Assembly (NCBI GenBank): GCA_020848455.1
Contig: JADLAB010000580.1
Coordinates: forward strand, 1-35,884
Origin: Polyangiaceae bacterium
Lineage (GTDB): Bacteria; Myxococcota_A; Polyangia; Polyangiales; Polyangiaceae
Direction of reading: 5' to 3'
DNA length: 35,884 bases
Positions 24,875 through 32,412 of the stretch are shown piece by piece. The stretch's first letter is position 1. Each line of letters begins with the position of its first letter. A program made the position numbers and the translations under genes. A model generated the notes under the pieces. It was given only the letters and a program-made list of their open reading frames with translations. It had not been told where the DNA came from and searched no databases.

Positions 24875-24899
24875 CGCGAGCGGCTCCGCGTAGAACCGC
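24875..24899. repeat. 25-bp direct repeat, left copy
   Basis: This segment is identical to 26304-26328. Read on the minus strand it encodes RFYAEPLA, the same peptide as near the C-terminus of the lipoprotein gene at 26271-27404. Eight further bases (CCCCACGC) are shared next to it after a 4-nt length difference. The pair brackets the DUF4143 ATPase gene and looks like an insertion or duplication scar. The wider region 24868-25092 holds no gene. Confidence 0.8.
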
Positions 24900-25026
24900 T
24901 CCCCACGCGAGGTCGCTCGCGGCTCGCTCGCCGCGCGGGGGGCGATTCGCGGTCACGATCGGTGCGACCACCAAGCGACCCTGCAGGTGGGGTCCGTCGC
25001 GGCGCTGCGGCGGCTCACCCGACCGC

Positions 25027-25076
25027 TGAGCGAAGTCTCGTGAAGCCAACTTTACTCATGAGCGAAGTAGTATAAA
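25027..25076 (+). promoter_or_regulatory. Upstream region of the DUF4143 ATPase gene with paired 10-mers
   Basis: TGAGCGAAGT occurs twice, at 25027-25036 and 25059-25068, 32 bp apart (about three helical turns). It lies just before an AT-rich TATAAA at 25071-25076 and 16 bp before the ATG at 25093. An imperfect inverted repeat (ACTTTACT with AGTATAAACT) also spans 25049-25078. This is the most AT-rich spot in the window and would suit a promoter with an operator. No good -35 box at 16-18 bp spacing is seen. Confidence 0.45.
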
Positions 25077-25092
25077 CTGTAATTCACTAAGA

Positions 25093-26226
25093 ATGCCCGA
25101 AGCCGCGAAGCGCTACCTGCACGACCCCATCGAGCGCGACCTCGAGGAGAAGATGGTGTTCATCAGCGGTCCGCGGCAGGTGGGTAAGACGACGCTCGCG
25201 CTCCGGCTCGCGGGGGCTCGCGACGCGCGCCACCCGGCCTACTTGAGCTGGGACGACGTCCGTGCGCGGCCGCGCATTCGGCAGGGCGAGCTGCCCGCGG
25301 CCGAGCCGCGCATCGTGCTCGACGAGATCCACAAGTACGCCCGCTGGCGCGGTCTCGTGAAGGGGCTCTTCGACACACGGGAGCCCGGGCAGTCGTTCAT
25401 CGTCACCGGCTCTGCGCGCCTCGACGTCTACCGGCGCGGCGGCGATTCGTTGCAGGGCCGCTACCACGCCTATCGCCTGCATCCCTTCTCGCTCCCCGAG
25501 CTCGGCGGGCACGCCGACTTGCTCGACGCGCTGCTGAAGTTCGGCGGTTTTCCCGAGCCGCTCTTCCGCGGTCAGACGACCCACTGGCGGCGCTGGCAGC
25601 GGGAGCGCATCGACCGCGTCGTGCGCGACGACGTCCGCGATCTCGAACGGGTGCGCGAGCTCTCGCTCATCGAGCTGCTCGTGGACGCTTTGCCTTCACG
25701 GGTCGGCTCGCCGCTTTCGGTCAAGAACCTGCGGGAGGATCTCGAGGTTGCGCACGCCACGGCGGAGCGCTGGCTCGGCATTCTCGAGAACCTCTACGTG
25801 TGCTTCCGCATCGCCCCGCTCGGCGCGCCCCGCATCCGGGCCGTGAAGAAGGAGCGGAAGCTCTACCTCTGGGACTGGTCCGCCGTCCCCGATGCGGGGC
25901 CGCGCTTCGAGAACCTCGTGGCCTGCCACCTGCTCAAGCTCTGCCACTTCCTCGAGGACACCGAGGGTCACCGCATGGAGCTGCGCTACCTGCGGGACAC
26001 CGACGGCCGTGAGGTCGACTTCGTCATCTTGAAGGCCGGCAAGCCAGAGCTCGCCGTGGAGGCGAAGAGCGCCGAGCGCGGTCCGAGCCCGGCGCTGCGC
26101 TACTTCAAGGAGCGCACGGGGATCCGGCGCTTCTACCAGGTCCACCTCGGTGCGACCGACGCCGTCGTAGACGGCGTGCGCGTGCTGCCCTTCGCGGCGT
26201 TGTGCCGCGAGCTCGGCATCCCTTGA
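25093..26226 (+). CDS. AAA ATPase of the AAA_14/DUF4143 family
   Basis: A 377-residue protein. The N-terminal AAA domain has Walker A GPRQVGKTT (Lys32) and Walker B IVLDE (Asp77-Glu78), and a sensor-like IVTGSARLD. A winged-helix-like linker (about 190-240, SVKNLREDLEVAHATAERWLGILE) follows. The C-terminal DUF4143 region looks like a PD-(D/E)xK nuclease fold: EVDF with Asp309, then AVEAK with Glu323 and Lys325. Family members are scattered by horizontal transfer and have no settled function. Its codons have slightly more A/T third positions than neighbours. It is alone in a cassette flanked by 25-bp direct repeats and has an AT-rich upstream region, which suggests acquisition as a unit. Confidence 0.93.
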   Translation: MPEAAKRYLHDPIERDLEEKMVFISGPRQVGKTTLALRLAGARDARHPAYLSWDDVRARPRIRQGELPAAEPRIVLDEIHKYARWRGLVKGLFDTREPGQSFIVTGSARLDVYRRGGDSLQGRYHAYRLHPFSLPELGGHADLLDALLKFGGFPEPLFRGQTTHWRRWQRERIDRVVRDDVRDLERVRELSLIELLVDALPSRVGSPLSVKNLREDLEVAHATAERWLGILENLYVCFRIAPLGAPRIRAVKKERKLYLWDWSAVPDAGPRFENLVACHLLKLCHFLEDTEGHRMELRYLRDTDGREVDFVILKAGKPELAVEAKSAERGPSPALRYFKERTGIRRFYQVHLGATDAVVDGVRVLPFAALCRELGIP

Positions 26227-26270
26227 AAGGGGGAGGTGTCGGGAAGGGGCACGACGGGAGCGGCACCTCG

Positions 26271-27404
26271 TCAGGGGCCCTCGGGGCGCGCCGCCGAGGG
26301 CGGCGCGAGCGGCTCCGCGTAGAACCGCGCCATGCCCCACGCCGTCCGCGTGAGCACGGAGCGGCCCACGCCGACCGGGCCCTCGTCGACCGCCGCGAGG
26401 TCGCGCAGCGCGAGCCCTACTCGCGGCCCGTCCGCGGTCGAGCGCAGCACCTGCCCCGCCGCGAGCCCGACCGTGCTCGGGACCTCCCTGCCCTCGCCGA
26501 GGCCCCCGTGCCCGCAGCCGTAGCCCGCCCCACCCTCGAGCGCCCGGAGCTGGAAGCTCGCGACGTAGCCGACGACCCGCCGCCATCCGTGGCACGGGAC
26601 CACGTAGGCGACCTTCGTGAACGAGCGGTCGGGCTCGCCGAGCGCCTCGACCCACGCAGTGTCGTCCACGCGCACGAGCGCGCCCGTGCCGCGCCCGCGG
26701 AAGAGGGTCGCGCCCGCCGCGAGCTCGTGGGTCATGCCCACGCCGAACTCCTTGGGCTCGACGACCGGGTCGAGCGCCGCGCTCTCGACCCACCCCTCGT
26801 CGTCGTCGAGGCGCACGCGCGCGAAGCCGTTGCGCTCCTCGAGGAGCTCGAGGCGCGCCCCGGGGGCGAGCCAGACGCCGGGCGCGTCGGGCTCGGGCGG
26901 GGGCGCGACCGGCTGCGCCGTGAGCAGCACCGGTCGGCGCGGCCACCGCCCGAGATCCGCGCGCTCGACCCAGGCGAGCAGGCCGAGCCCGGAGCGGCGC
27001 AGGACGAGCCGCACCTCGGCGCCGCCGTCCGCCACGACGACCAGCGGCTCCGGGAGGTCCGCCGGCTTGCCGCCGCCGTCGGCGACGGGCTCGCCGCCCG
27101 CCACGAGCCGTAGCTTGCCGAAGCGCGCGAGTCGCGCGCGCTGACGGAACGGTGCCTGCGCCTTCGTGTCGCGGAGCGCGGCGAAGGCCGGATCGTCGGG
27201 CTCGGGCACCGGCACGGGCGCGACCACCGTCGGGACCTCCGGCGGCGCGCTCGGGCTCGGGTCCGCGAGCGGCACGACGATCGGCGCCGCGGAGACGGAC
27301 GGCACGGGGGCCGGCGCGACGGGCTCGGACGCGGGTGGACACGCGACGAGCGCGAGCGCGAGCGCGAGCGCGGCGAGAGCGGGCGTGCGAACGGCACGGG
27401 ACAT
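26271..27404 (-). CDS. Envelope lipoprotein with SH3-like segments
   Basis: A 377-residue protein whose leader (LALALALALVAC, lipobox LVAC, Cys22) is followed by a Pro/Val/Ala linker to about residue 70. Three or four repeats resembling bacterial SH3 folds follow, for example residues about 180-215 (LAPGARLELLEERNGFARVRLDDDEGWVES) and TLFRGRGTGALVRVDDTAWVEA. Such domains bind peptidoglycan or proteins in the periplasm. Near the C-terminus the codons for RFYAEPLA (26304-26328) are repeated 1.4 kb away beyond the DUF4143 gene, so the present 3' end may have been reshaped by that insertion. It starts 36 bp after the stop of the 992-residue lipoprotein gene and is probably co-transcribed with it. 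Confidence 0.82.
   Translation of the reverse strand: MSRAVRTPALAALALALALVACPPASEPVAPAPVPSVSAAPIVVPLADPSPSAPPEVPTVVAPVPVPEPDDPAFAALRDTKAQAPFRQRARLARFGKLRLVAGGEPVADGGGKPADLPEPLVVVADGGAEVRLVLRRSGLGLLAWVERADLGRWPRRPVLLTAQPVAPPPEPDAPGVWLAPGARLELLEERNGFARVRLDDDEGWVESAALDPVVEPKEFGVGMTHELAAGATLFRGRGTGALVRVDDTAWVEALGEPDRSFTKVAYVVPCHGWRRVVGYVASFQLRALEGGAGYGCGHGGLGEGREVPSTVGLAAGQVLRSTADGPRVGLALRDLAAVDEGPVGVGRSVLTRTAWGMARFYAEPLAPPSAARPEGP
26304..26328. repeat. 25-bp direct repeat, right copy
   Basis: Identical to 24875-24899. This copy lies inside the 3' end of the lipoprotein gene on the minus strand, encoding RFYAEPLA. The start-to-start distance between copies is 1429 bp and the interval holds only the DUF4143 ATPase gene and its upstream region. 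Confidence 0.8.
27348..27371. repeat. (GAGCGC)4 repeat in a signal-peptide coding region
   Basis: Four perfect hexamers encode the alternating Ala-Leu core of the signal peptide of the lipoprotein gene at 26271-27404. A change of one unit would add or remove two residues from the hydrophobic core in frame. Confidence 0.8.
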
Positions 27405-27440
27405 GGCCGGGAAGCTTACACGAGGCCGCCCGGCGTCCGC

Positions 27441-30419
27441 CTACCGCCCGCACCTCGCCCGCGCCCGACCGTCCCCGGTGACGAGGCTCCCCACGAGCTC
27501 GCCGCCCCGGGCCTCGAGGTGCAGGTTAGCGCGTGGGTCGGGCGCGCCGAGCCCCGGCACCGGGAGCTCGAGCGCGCTGTCGAAGGCGGCGAGGCACGCG
27601 CCCGTCCCCGAGAGGTCGAGCGTGGCGATGCCCTCGAGCACACCGAGATCGTGCGCGATGCCGACGCGGGTCGCGCTCGCCGGCAGCCAGACGTGCGCGG
27701 CGCCGGGGCTCTTCGCGCCCGCGCCACCGGCGCCCGGCGCGCCGCAGCGCGGCACGCGCAGCGTCGCGAGCGTCGCGAAGGGCTCCGGCCCGGCCCCGAG
27801 ATCGCGCGCGAGCGGGTAGAAGTCGAGGCGCTCCGGGGCGTCGGGTGCGCTCGCCACGTAACCGGCGACGCCCTGGCGCTGCGCGAGGCCGGAGTAGCGG
27901 CGCGGGCGCTCCGTCCACGCGAAGGCGCGCCGGCCCGCGAGCGACCCGTCCGCACCGACGCGCAGCACGAGGTCGAGGCTCGGCAGGGCGATGCCGTCCG
28001 CGAGGCCGCTCGGGCGACTCGCGACGAGCAGGAGCGCGCCGCCGTCGGGCAGACCGAGCGCGACGACCGGGCTCGAGGTGTTGGGCGGCGCCGCGACCGC
28101 GGCGATGCGGGTCACGATCGTGAGCGCGTGCTCCGGCGTGCCGCGCAAGAGCTCGCAGGCGCGGTCGCCGCGTGCGCCGCTGCAGCGCGCGACGAGCGCC
28201 TGCTCGGCCTCCGCGCCGACGAGCGCGTAGCTCGCCGCGGCCGTGCCGACCGCGTCCTCTTCGGGGTGCTCGACGCCGACGGGCCAGGGCCCGGTCGCGA
28301 GCGGCTCGGCGGCGCCGAGCGGGCGCCACACGAGCTCGGCGCGCCAGTCGGGGCGCGGCACGATGTCGAGCCGCGCCCGCACGCCGCCGCGGCCGAGCTC
28401 GAGCACGCGGGCCTCGCGCGCGGCGCTCGGCGGGTAGGTCGAAGGCGGTAGCGGCTCGGGGTCGGGCGCGTCCGGCGTGGGCACCAGGTTGCAGGCAGGC
28501 GCGGCGGCGCTCCGCGACACCGGCTCGCCGTCGAAGTCGAGCTCGCCCTCGTCCGGGGGCGTCGGGGTCGGCGCGCCGCCCGCCGCGCGCGCGAGCGGGA
28601 GCGGCGGCGGGCTCGCGCCCGCCTGCGGCTCGAAGCGGACGTAGACGGCGCCGCTCACGCTGCAGCCATGCCCATCGCACACGATGTCGGGCGCACTGCG
28701 GGCGTCCGCGAGCCGAATGCCGTCGCTCGCCCCGTCCACGACGGCGGGCGTCGCGCGCCAGATCTGGCCGCCATCGCTCGTCGTCCAGAGCTCGGCCGCG
28801 GTCCGACCCGCCGCCACGCCGCGCTCGGCATCGACGAGCCCCACCGCGCGCGCACCCGGTGGCAGGGCACGGAGGGCGAGGGGCTCCTCGGGCCTGCCGA
28901 TCGCGAGGGAGCGCGCGGGGGCGGATGCGCCGGCGCGCACGACGGCCGCGACCACGTCCGCGGTGGCGAAGCTCGCGCGCTCGAGCTCGAGCGCGGGGCC
29001 GCCCTCGGCCTCGGCCTGCACGCGCAGCGGCAACAGCGTGCCGCCCTCGAGATCCACGACGCGGGCACTCGCGGCCCCGGCGTCGCCCGCGCCCGTCACG
29101 AGGGCACGCGCGCCGCGGACGGCCACGAGCTCGTCCGCTTCGAGGTCGAGCGCGAGCTCGCGCGTCGCGCCGCCCGCGTAGGCGCAGAGCTTGCGCGCAG
29201 CTCCTTCGCCCTCGACGGCGTCGCACGCGCCGAGCCAGGCGGCGTGCACGCCGTCGTCCGAGAAGGCGACGAAGGGCCCCGGCGCGAGCCCGGGCACGCG
29301 CGCGGGCGGGCTCGTGCCGTCGAGGCGCCACACCGCGCCCGGCCCGCGGTCGGCGTCGCACGCGGCGACGAGCCCGGCGCCGAAGCGGTGGATGGAGCAG
29401 CTGCGGTCGGCCGGCATGCCCTCCCCGAGCGGCAGGGTCGCACGCGCGCCCGTCGCGGGATCGAGCAGGACGAGCTCGCCCGGCTCGGAGTGAACGACGC
29501 GACCGTCGTGGAGGACGCCGTCCGGCGCCGCGCCCGCGAGCGCGGCGCTCGCGGGAAAACGCGCCCAGCGCGACGCGACGACCTCGAGCTCGCGCGCACG
29601 CGGGAAGAACGCGCGGCCCGGCCCGTGGTGCAGCGGCGCGGGCGGAAGCCACGAGACGCCCGTGTCGGCCACGAGGCCCGGCGGCACGGGCGCGAGCGCT
29701 CCCGCCTCCGTCACGACGTGCGCCCCGGCGGTCGTCGTCACGACGAGCGCGCGCCCCGCGAGATCGACCCGCCACGCCGCCTCGAGCCCGAGGGGCAGCG
29801 GCGCGAAGCTCGCCCCGCCGTCGGTCGTCGCGTACGCGGCGCCGCCCTCGGCGAGCACGACGCCGTGCCTCGCGTCGGCGAACGCGCCGCCCGTCGCACG
29901 CACGCCCTGCGGGAGCGGCGCCCGCGCGAAGTCGGCGCTGCCGTCGCTCGTGTAGAGGGCGCCCGAGGCGGTGACGAGACCCGCCCGGCCGGAGCCGAGG
30001 AGCGCCACCGCGACGGCCTCGGCCGGACCCCCGAGGCGCTCGAGCGGACCGAGGACCTCCGGCGCCCGCCCGACGGCACCGTCCGCGGCCGCGAACAGCC
30101 AGCCGCTCGCCACCCGCGTGGCGCCGACGATCGGCGTCGCGAAGCGCGCGCTCGCCCAGTCGGCGGCGCCCGCGCCGAGGGCCAGCCGATGCCCCCCGAG
30201 CACGAAGGCGGTGCGCCCGTCCGGGAGCACGCCCACGGCGGACGCGACGGCGGGGTCGATGGGCGGGTCGAGCCACACGCTCACGCCGGCGGCCTCGGTC
30301 GGACGGGGGAGCTCGGGATGGGCCGCGCCCGGCACGCATCCCGCCGCGAGCGCGAGGGCGCAGGCGGCCGAGCCCGTGTGCAGCGCCCGCAAACGCCGCG
30401 GGCGAGCGAGATCCGACAT
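27441..30419 (-). CDS. Large lipoprotein with BNR/Ycf48-like beta-propeller repeats
   Basis: A 992-residue protein with a lipoprotein leader (ALALAAGC, Cys28). The body holds recurring BNR/sialidase-type signatures: YTSDGSADFARAP, YATTDGGASFAPLP and LWTTSDGGQIWRATP. They are embedded in segments that read like sequential beta-propeller blades (GVLPDGRTAFVLGG, VLAEGGAAYATTDGG). A Pro-rich spacer (about 600-660) separates this from a C-terminal half with further strand-turn repeats. The catalytic residues of true sialidases are not evident, so a binding or structural role is more likely. It is envelope-attached and probably leads an operon with the SH3-like lipoprotein downstream. The 175-bp region upstream is divergent from the DUF296-like gene. 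Confidence 0.85.
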   Translation of the reverse strand: MSDLARPRRLRALHTGSAACALALAAGCVPGAAHPELPRPTEAAGVSVWLDPPIDPAVASAVGVLPDGRTAFVLGGHRLALGAGAADWASARFATPIVGATRVASGWLFAAADGAVGRAPEVLGPLERLGGPAEAVAVALLGSGRAGLVTASGALYTSDGSADFARAPLPQGVRATGGAFADARHGVVLAEGGAAYATTDGGASFAPLPLGLEAAWRVDLAGRALVVTTTAGAHVVTEAGALAPVPPGLVADTGVSWLPPAPLHHGPGRAFFPRARELEVVASRWARFPASAALAGAAPDGVLHDGRVVHSEPGELVLLDPATGARATLPLGEGMPADRSCSIHRFGAGLVAACDADRGPGAVWRLDGTSPPARVPGLAPGPFVAFSDDGVHAAWLGACDAVEGEGAARKLCAYAGGATRELALDLEADELVAVRGARALVTGAGDAGAASARVVDLEGGTLLPLRVQAEAEGGPALELERASFATADVVAAVVRAGASAPARSLAIGRPEEPLALRALPPGARAVGLVDAERGVAAGRTAAELWTTSDGGQIWRATPAVVDGASDGIRLADARSAPDIVCDGHGCSVSGAVYVRFEPQAGASPPPLPLARAAGGAPTPTPPDEGELDFDGEPVSRSAAAPACNLVPTPDAPDPEPLPPSTYPPSAAREARVLELGRGGVRARLDIVPRPDWRAELVWRPLGAAEPLATGPWPVGVEHPEEDAVGTAAASYALVGAEAEQALVARCSGARGDRACELLRGTPEHALTIVTRIAAVAAPPNTSSPVVALGLPDGGALLLVASRPSGLADGIALPSLDLVLRVGADGSLAGRRAFAWTERPRRYSGLAQRQGVAGYVASAPDAPERLDFYPLARDLGAGPEPFATLATLRVPRCGAPGAGGAGAKSPGAAHVWLPASATRVGIAHDLGVLEGIATLDLSGTGACLAAFDSALELPVPGLGAPDPRANLHLEARGGELVGSLVTGDGRARARCGR

Positions 30420-30582
30420 GCGCGACCCTTACCACGCCTCGCGCGAGCCGGGAGCCGCCGGGCTGGGCGGACGGGTCGCAGTTGCGGCCGCCACGGACTC
30501 GGGACAACCTGCGCCCCTGCCCCCGCGGCGCGAGTCCCGCGCGGCGGCGGGTGAGCCACGGCGGACCGCGGGTCCGCCTGCC

Positions 30583-30590
30583 GAGGTAGG
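30583..30590 (+). promoter_or_regulatory. Ribosome binding site supporting a GTG start at 30595
   Basis: GAGGTAGG lies 4 nt (8 nt from GAGG) before an in-frame GTG that starts at the conserved domain. The frame upstream has no comparable site and is antisense to the neighbouring gene. Confidence 0.5.
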
Positions 30591-30594
30591 CCCA

Positions 30595-31323
30595 GTGCGA
30601 CTCGTCGATGCGGACGCGATTTCACGGGGGATCATCCGGACCGATCCGGGAGAAGATCTCCTGGCTGCCCTCGCCACGCTGGCGCGCGCCGCCGGCTGGG
30701 AGGAGGCGCTCGTCTCCGGTGCCGGCGTGCTCGAGCTGTGCGAGCTGGCGGTCGCGCCCGGTGAAGCGACGACGCTGGAGAACGCGGCGGTCACCTGCCT
30801 CGCCGGCCGGATCACGCGGCACGAAGGCGGCGTCGAGGTCGCCCTGCACGCGACCGTGCTCGCGGCGGGCGAGGCGAAGAGCGGGCGCATCGTCGCTGCG
30901 GTCACGGGCCCGCTCAGTCTCGTCGTGGATGCGATCGCCGGCCGGCCGGCGGTCACCGCGCGCGCGCGACCCGCGCCCCAGCCGAGCCCGCCCGCGGCCC
31001 CGAGACCCGCGCCGGCCGAGTCGCCCGCGGCGCCGCCCGTCGCGCTCGGCTTCGGCCCGATCCCGGTGCCGAAGCGCCCCCCTGCGCCCGTGCCGGAGGA
31101 CGACGAGGAGGGCGGCGTGGAGTTCGTCAACGCCGGGGACTTCCTCGATCACCCGCAGTTCGGGCTCTGCGCCGTGCTCGGCGAAGATCCCTCGGGTGGC
31201 ACCCGCGTGCGCTCGCCGGCGGGCCGACTGCTCGTGCTTCGCCTCGAGGCGCTGCGCGTGCTGCCGGCGGCCACGGACGCCGAGGGTCACCAGATCTACA
31301 AGGTCGTCGGCCCGCGGCGCTGA
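30595..31323 (+). CDS. DUF296/PPC-like domain protein with C-terminal small beta-barrel
   Basis: A 242-residue protein starting at GTG 30595. Residues about 10-125 resemble the PPC/DUF296 fold: EDLLAALATLARAAGWEEALVSGAGVLELCEL, then CLAGRITRHEGGVEVALHATVL and IVAAVTGPLSLVVDAIAG. This fold occurs in plant AT-hook proteins and in stand-alone bacterial proteins that trimerise. A Pro/Ala linker (about 125-175) leads to a C-terminal segment (about 180-240). Its FLDHPQFGLCAVLGEDPSGGTRVRSPAGR stretch resembles the small beta-barrel (DUF3553/Tudor-like) tails of DNA-binding proteins. A nucleic-acid or transcription role is plausible but unproven. Confidence 0.78.
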   Translation: MRLVDADAISRGIIRTDPGEDLLAALATLARAAGWEEALVSGAGVLELCELAVAPGEATTLENAAVTCLAGRITRHEGGVEVALHATVLAAGEAKSGRIVAAVTGPLSLVVDAIAGRPAVTARARPAPQPSPPAAPRPAPAESPAAPPVALGFGPIPVPKRPPAPVPEDDEEGGVEFVNAGDFLDHPQFGLCAVLGEDPSGGTRVRSPAGRLLVLRLEALRVLPAATDAEGHQIYKVVGPRR

Positions 31324-31397
31324 GCGGCATCCGCCGGCCACACGGCGCGCGCCGGCCGACGCGGCAAGGGCGCGCGGTCCCGGCGGGGAGTACCCTC

Positions 31398-31754
31398 ATG
31401 AGCATGCGCCCCGAGTGCCTCCGCCCCCTGCCGCTCGCCACCGCGCTCGCGCTCGTCCTCGCGCTGCCGGCGAGCGCGGCCTGCACCCGCGCGACCCCCG
31501 CCAGCGCCAAGCCGCCCGCCGGCACGCTCGTCCACCGGGTCAACGAGTCGGTCGCCTGCACGCTGCAGCTCGATCAGGATCCGCAGAAGTGCGCGTCGAA
31601 GCAGGGCTGCGCGCTGCAGCCCGAGCTGCACTGCTCGGGCGCCGAGCCACCGCCCGGCCTCGTCGACGGCTGGCGCAAGGCCGCCGCCGACGGAACGGCC
31701 CCTTGCCAGTGCGTGTGCGCCGAGGACCAGGAGCACTGTTCCCAGGTGCCCTGA
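31398..31754 (+). CDS. Small Cys-rich secreted protein
   Basis: A 118-residue product with a clear signal peptide (ATALALVLALPASA). It may be cleaved after ASA or, less likely, lipidated at Cys29 in the following AACT. The mature part has eight further Cys (VACTL, KCASKQGC, LHCSG, CQCVC, HCSQ), so two to four disulfides are likely outside the cytoplasm. No family is recognised. It is 74 bp after the DUF296-like gene and 82 bp before the peroxiredoxin gene, so operon membership is uncertain. Confidence 0.7.
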   Translation: MSMRPECLRPLPLATALALVLALPASAACTRATPASAKPPAGTLVHRVNESVACTLQLDQDPQKCASKQGCALQPELHCSGAEPPPGLVDGWRKAAADGTAPCQCVCAEDQEHCSQVP

Positions 31755-31836
31755 CGGCGCTCGGCGTGCGTCGCCCGCGTTTTCTCGTATCCTCCCCGTC
31801 CGCTCCGGCCTAAGCCGCGAGCCCCGGAGGAACTAC

Positions 31837-32331
31837 ATGATCAAGATCGGCGACCAGCTCCCTGACGCAACCCTCACCGAGTCGACCGAGTTCGGCCCCG
31901 CCTGCCCCATCGCCCCGCAGAAGATCCAGGTGGCCGAGAGCGCGAAAGGCAAGCGCATCGTCATCTTCGGCCTGCCCGGCGCCTACACCCCGACCTGCTC
32001 GGCGCAGCACGTGCCGGGCTACGTGAAGCACCTGCCCGACCTCAAGGCGAAGGGCGTCGACGAGGTGTGGTGCGTGGCCGTGAACGACGGCTACGTGATG
32101 GCCGCCTGGGGCCGCGAGCTTGGCGCGATCGGCAAGGTGCGCATGCTCGGCGACGGCGCGGCCGTCTTCACGCGCAAGCTCGGGCTCCAGGTCGACATCC
32201 CGAACATGGGCGTGCGCTCGAAGCGCTTCTCGCTCCTCGTCGAGGACGGCGTCATCAGGCGCATCAACGTCGAAGAGGCCGGGAAATTCGAGGTGAGCGA
32301 CGCGGACACGATGCTGAAGCAGATCGGATGA
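31837..32331 (+). CDS. Peroxiredoxin, Prx5/type II family
   Basis: A 164-residue cytoplasmic peroxiredoxin. The active-site stretch GLPGAYTPTCSAQHVPGY holds the peroxidatic Cys54 with Thr51 and Pro47 and is diagnostic for the Prx5/PMP20 group. Arg127 in RSKRFSLL is the probable active-site Arg. Other Cys are at 23 and in VWCVAVND; none is an obvious C-terminal resolving Cys, so a 1-Cys or glutathione/thioredoxin-reduced mechanism is likely. It reduces hydrogen peroxide and organic hydroperoxides. The start is set by a strong GGAGG (31826-31830) 6 nt before the ATG. It is convergent with ppc. Confidence 0.96.
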   Translation: MIKIGDQLPDATLTESTEFGPACPIAPQKIQVAESAKGKRIVIFGLPGAYTPTCSAQHVPGYVKHLPDLKAKGVDEVWCVAVNDGYVMAAWGRELGAIGKVRMLGDGAAVFTRKLGLQVDIPNMGVRSKRFSLLVEDGVIRRINVEEAGKFEVSDADTMLKQIG

Positions 32332-32354
32332 CCGCGCGCCCGGGGGGGTCTCGC

Positions 32355-32371
32355 CCCGCGGCGACCGCGGG
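32355..32371. terminator. Hairpin between convergent peroxiredoxin and ppc genes
   Basis: CCCGCGG-CGA-CCGCGGG forms a perfect 7-bp stem with a 3-nt loop in the 81-bp gap between the two stops. It may terminate both transcripts; no T-tract is present. Confidence 0.4.
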
Positions 32372-32412
32372 CGCCCTCGTGAAGGTGGCCACGGCGCTCG
32401 CGCGCCGAGCAG

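Noticed and set aside
24960-25026. CCTGCAGG palindrome and GACCC/GGGTC stem as an attachment site
   Set aside because: Only 5-8 bp, no integrase nearby, and expected by chance at this GC content.
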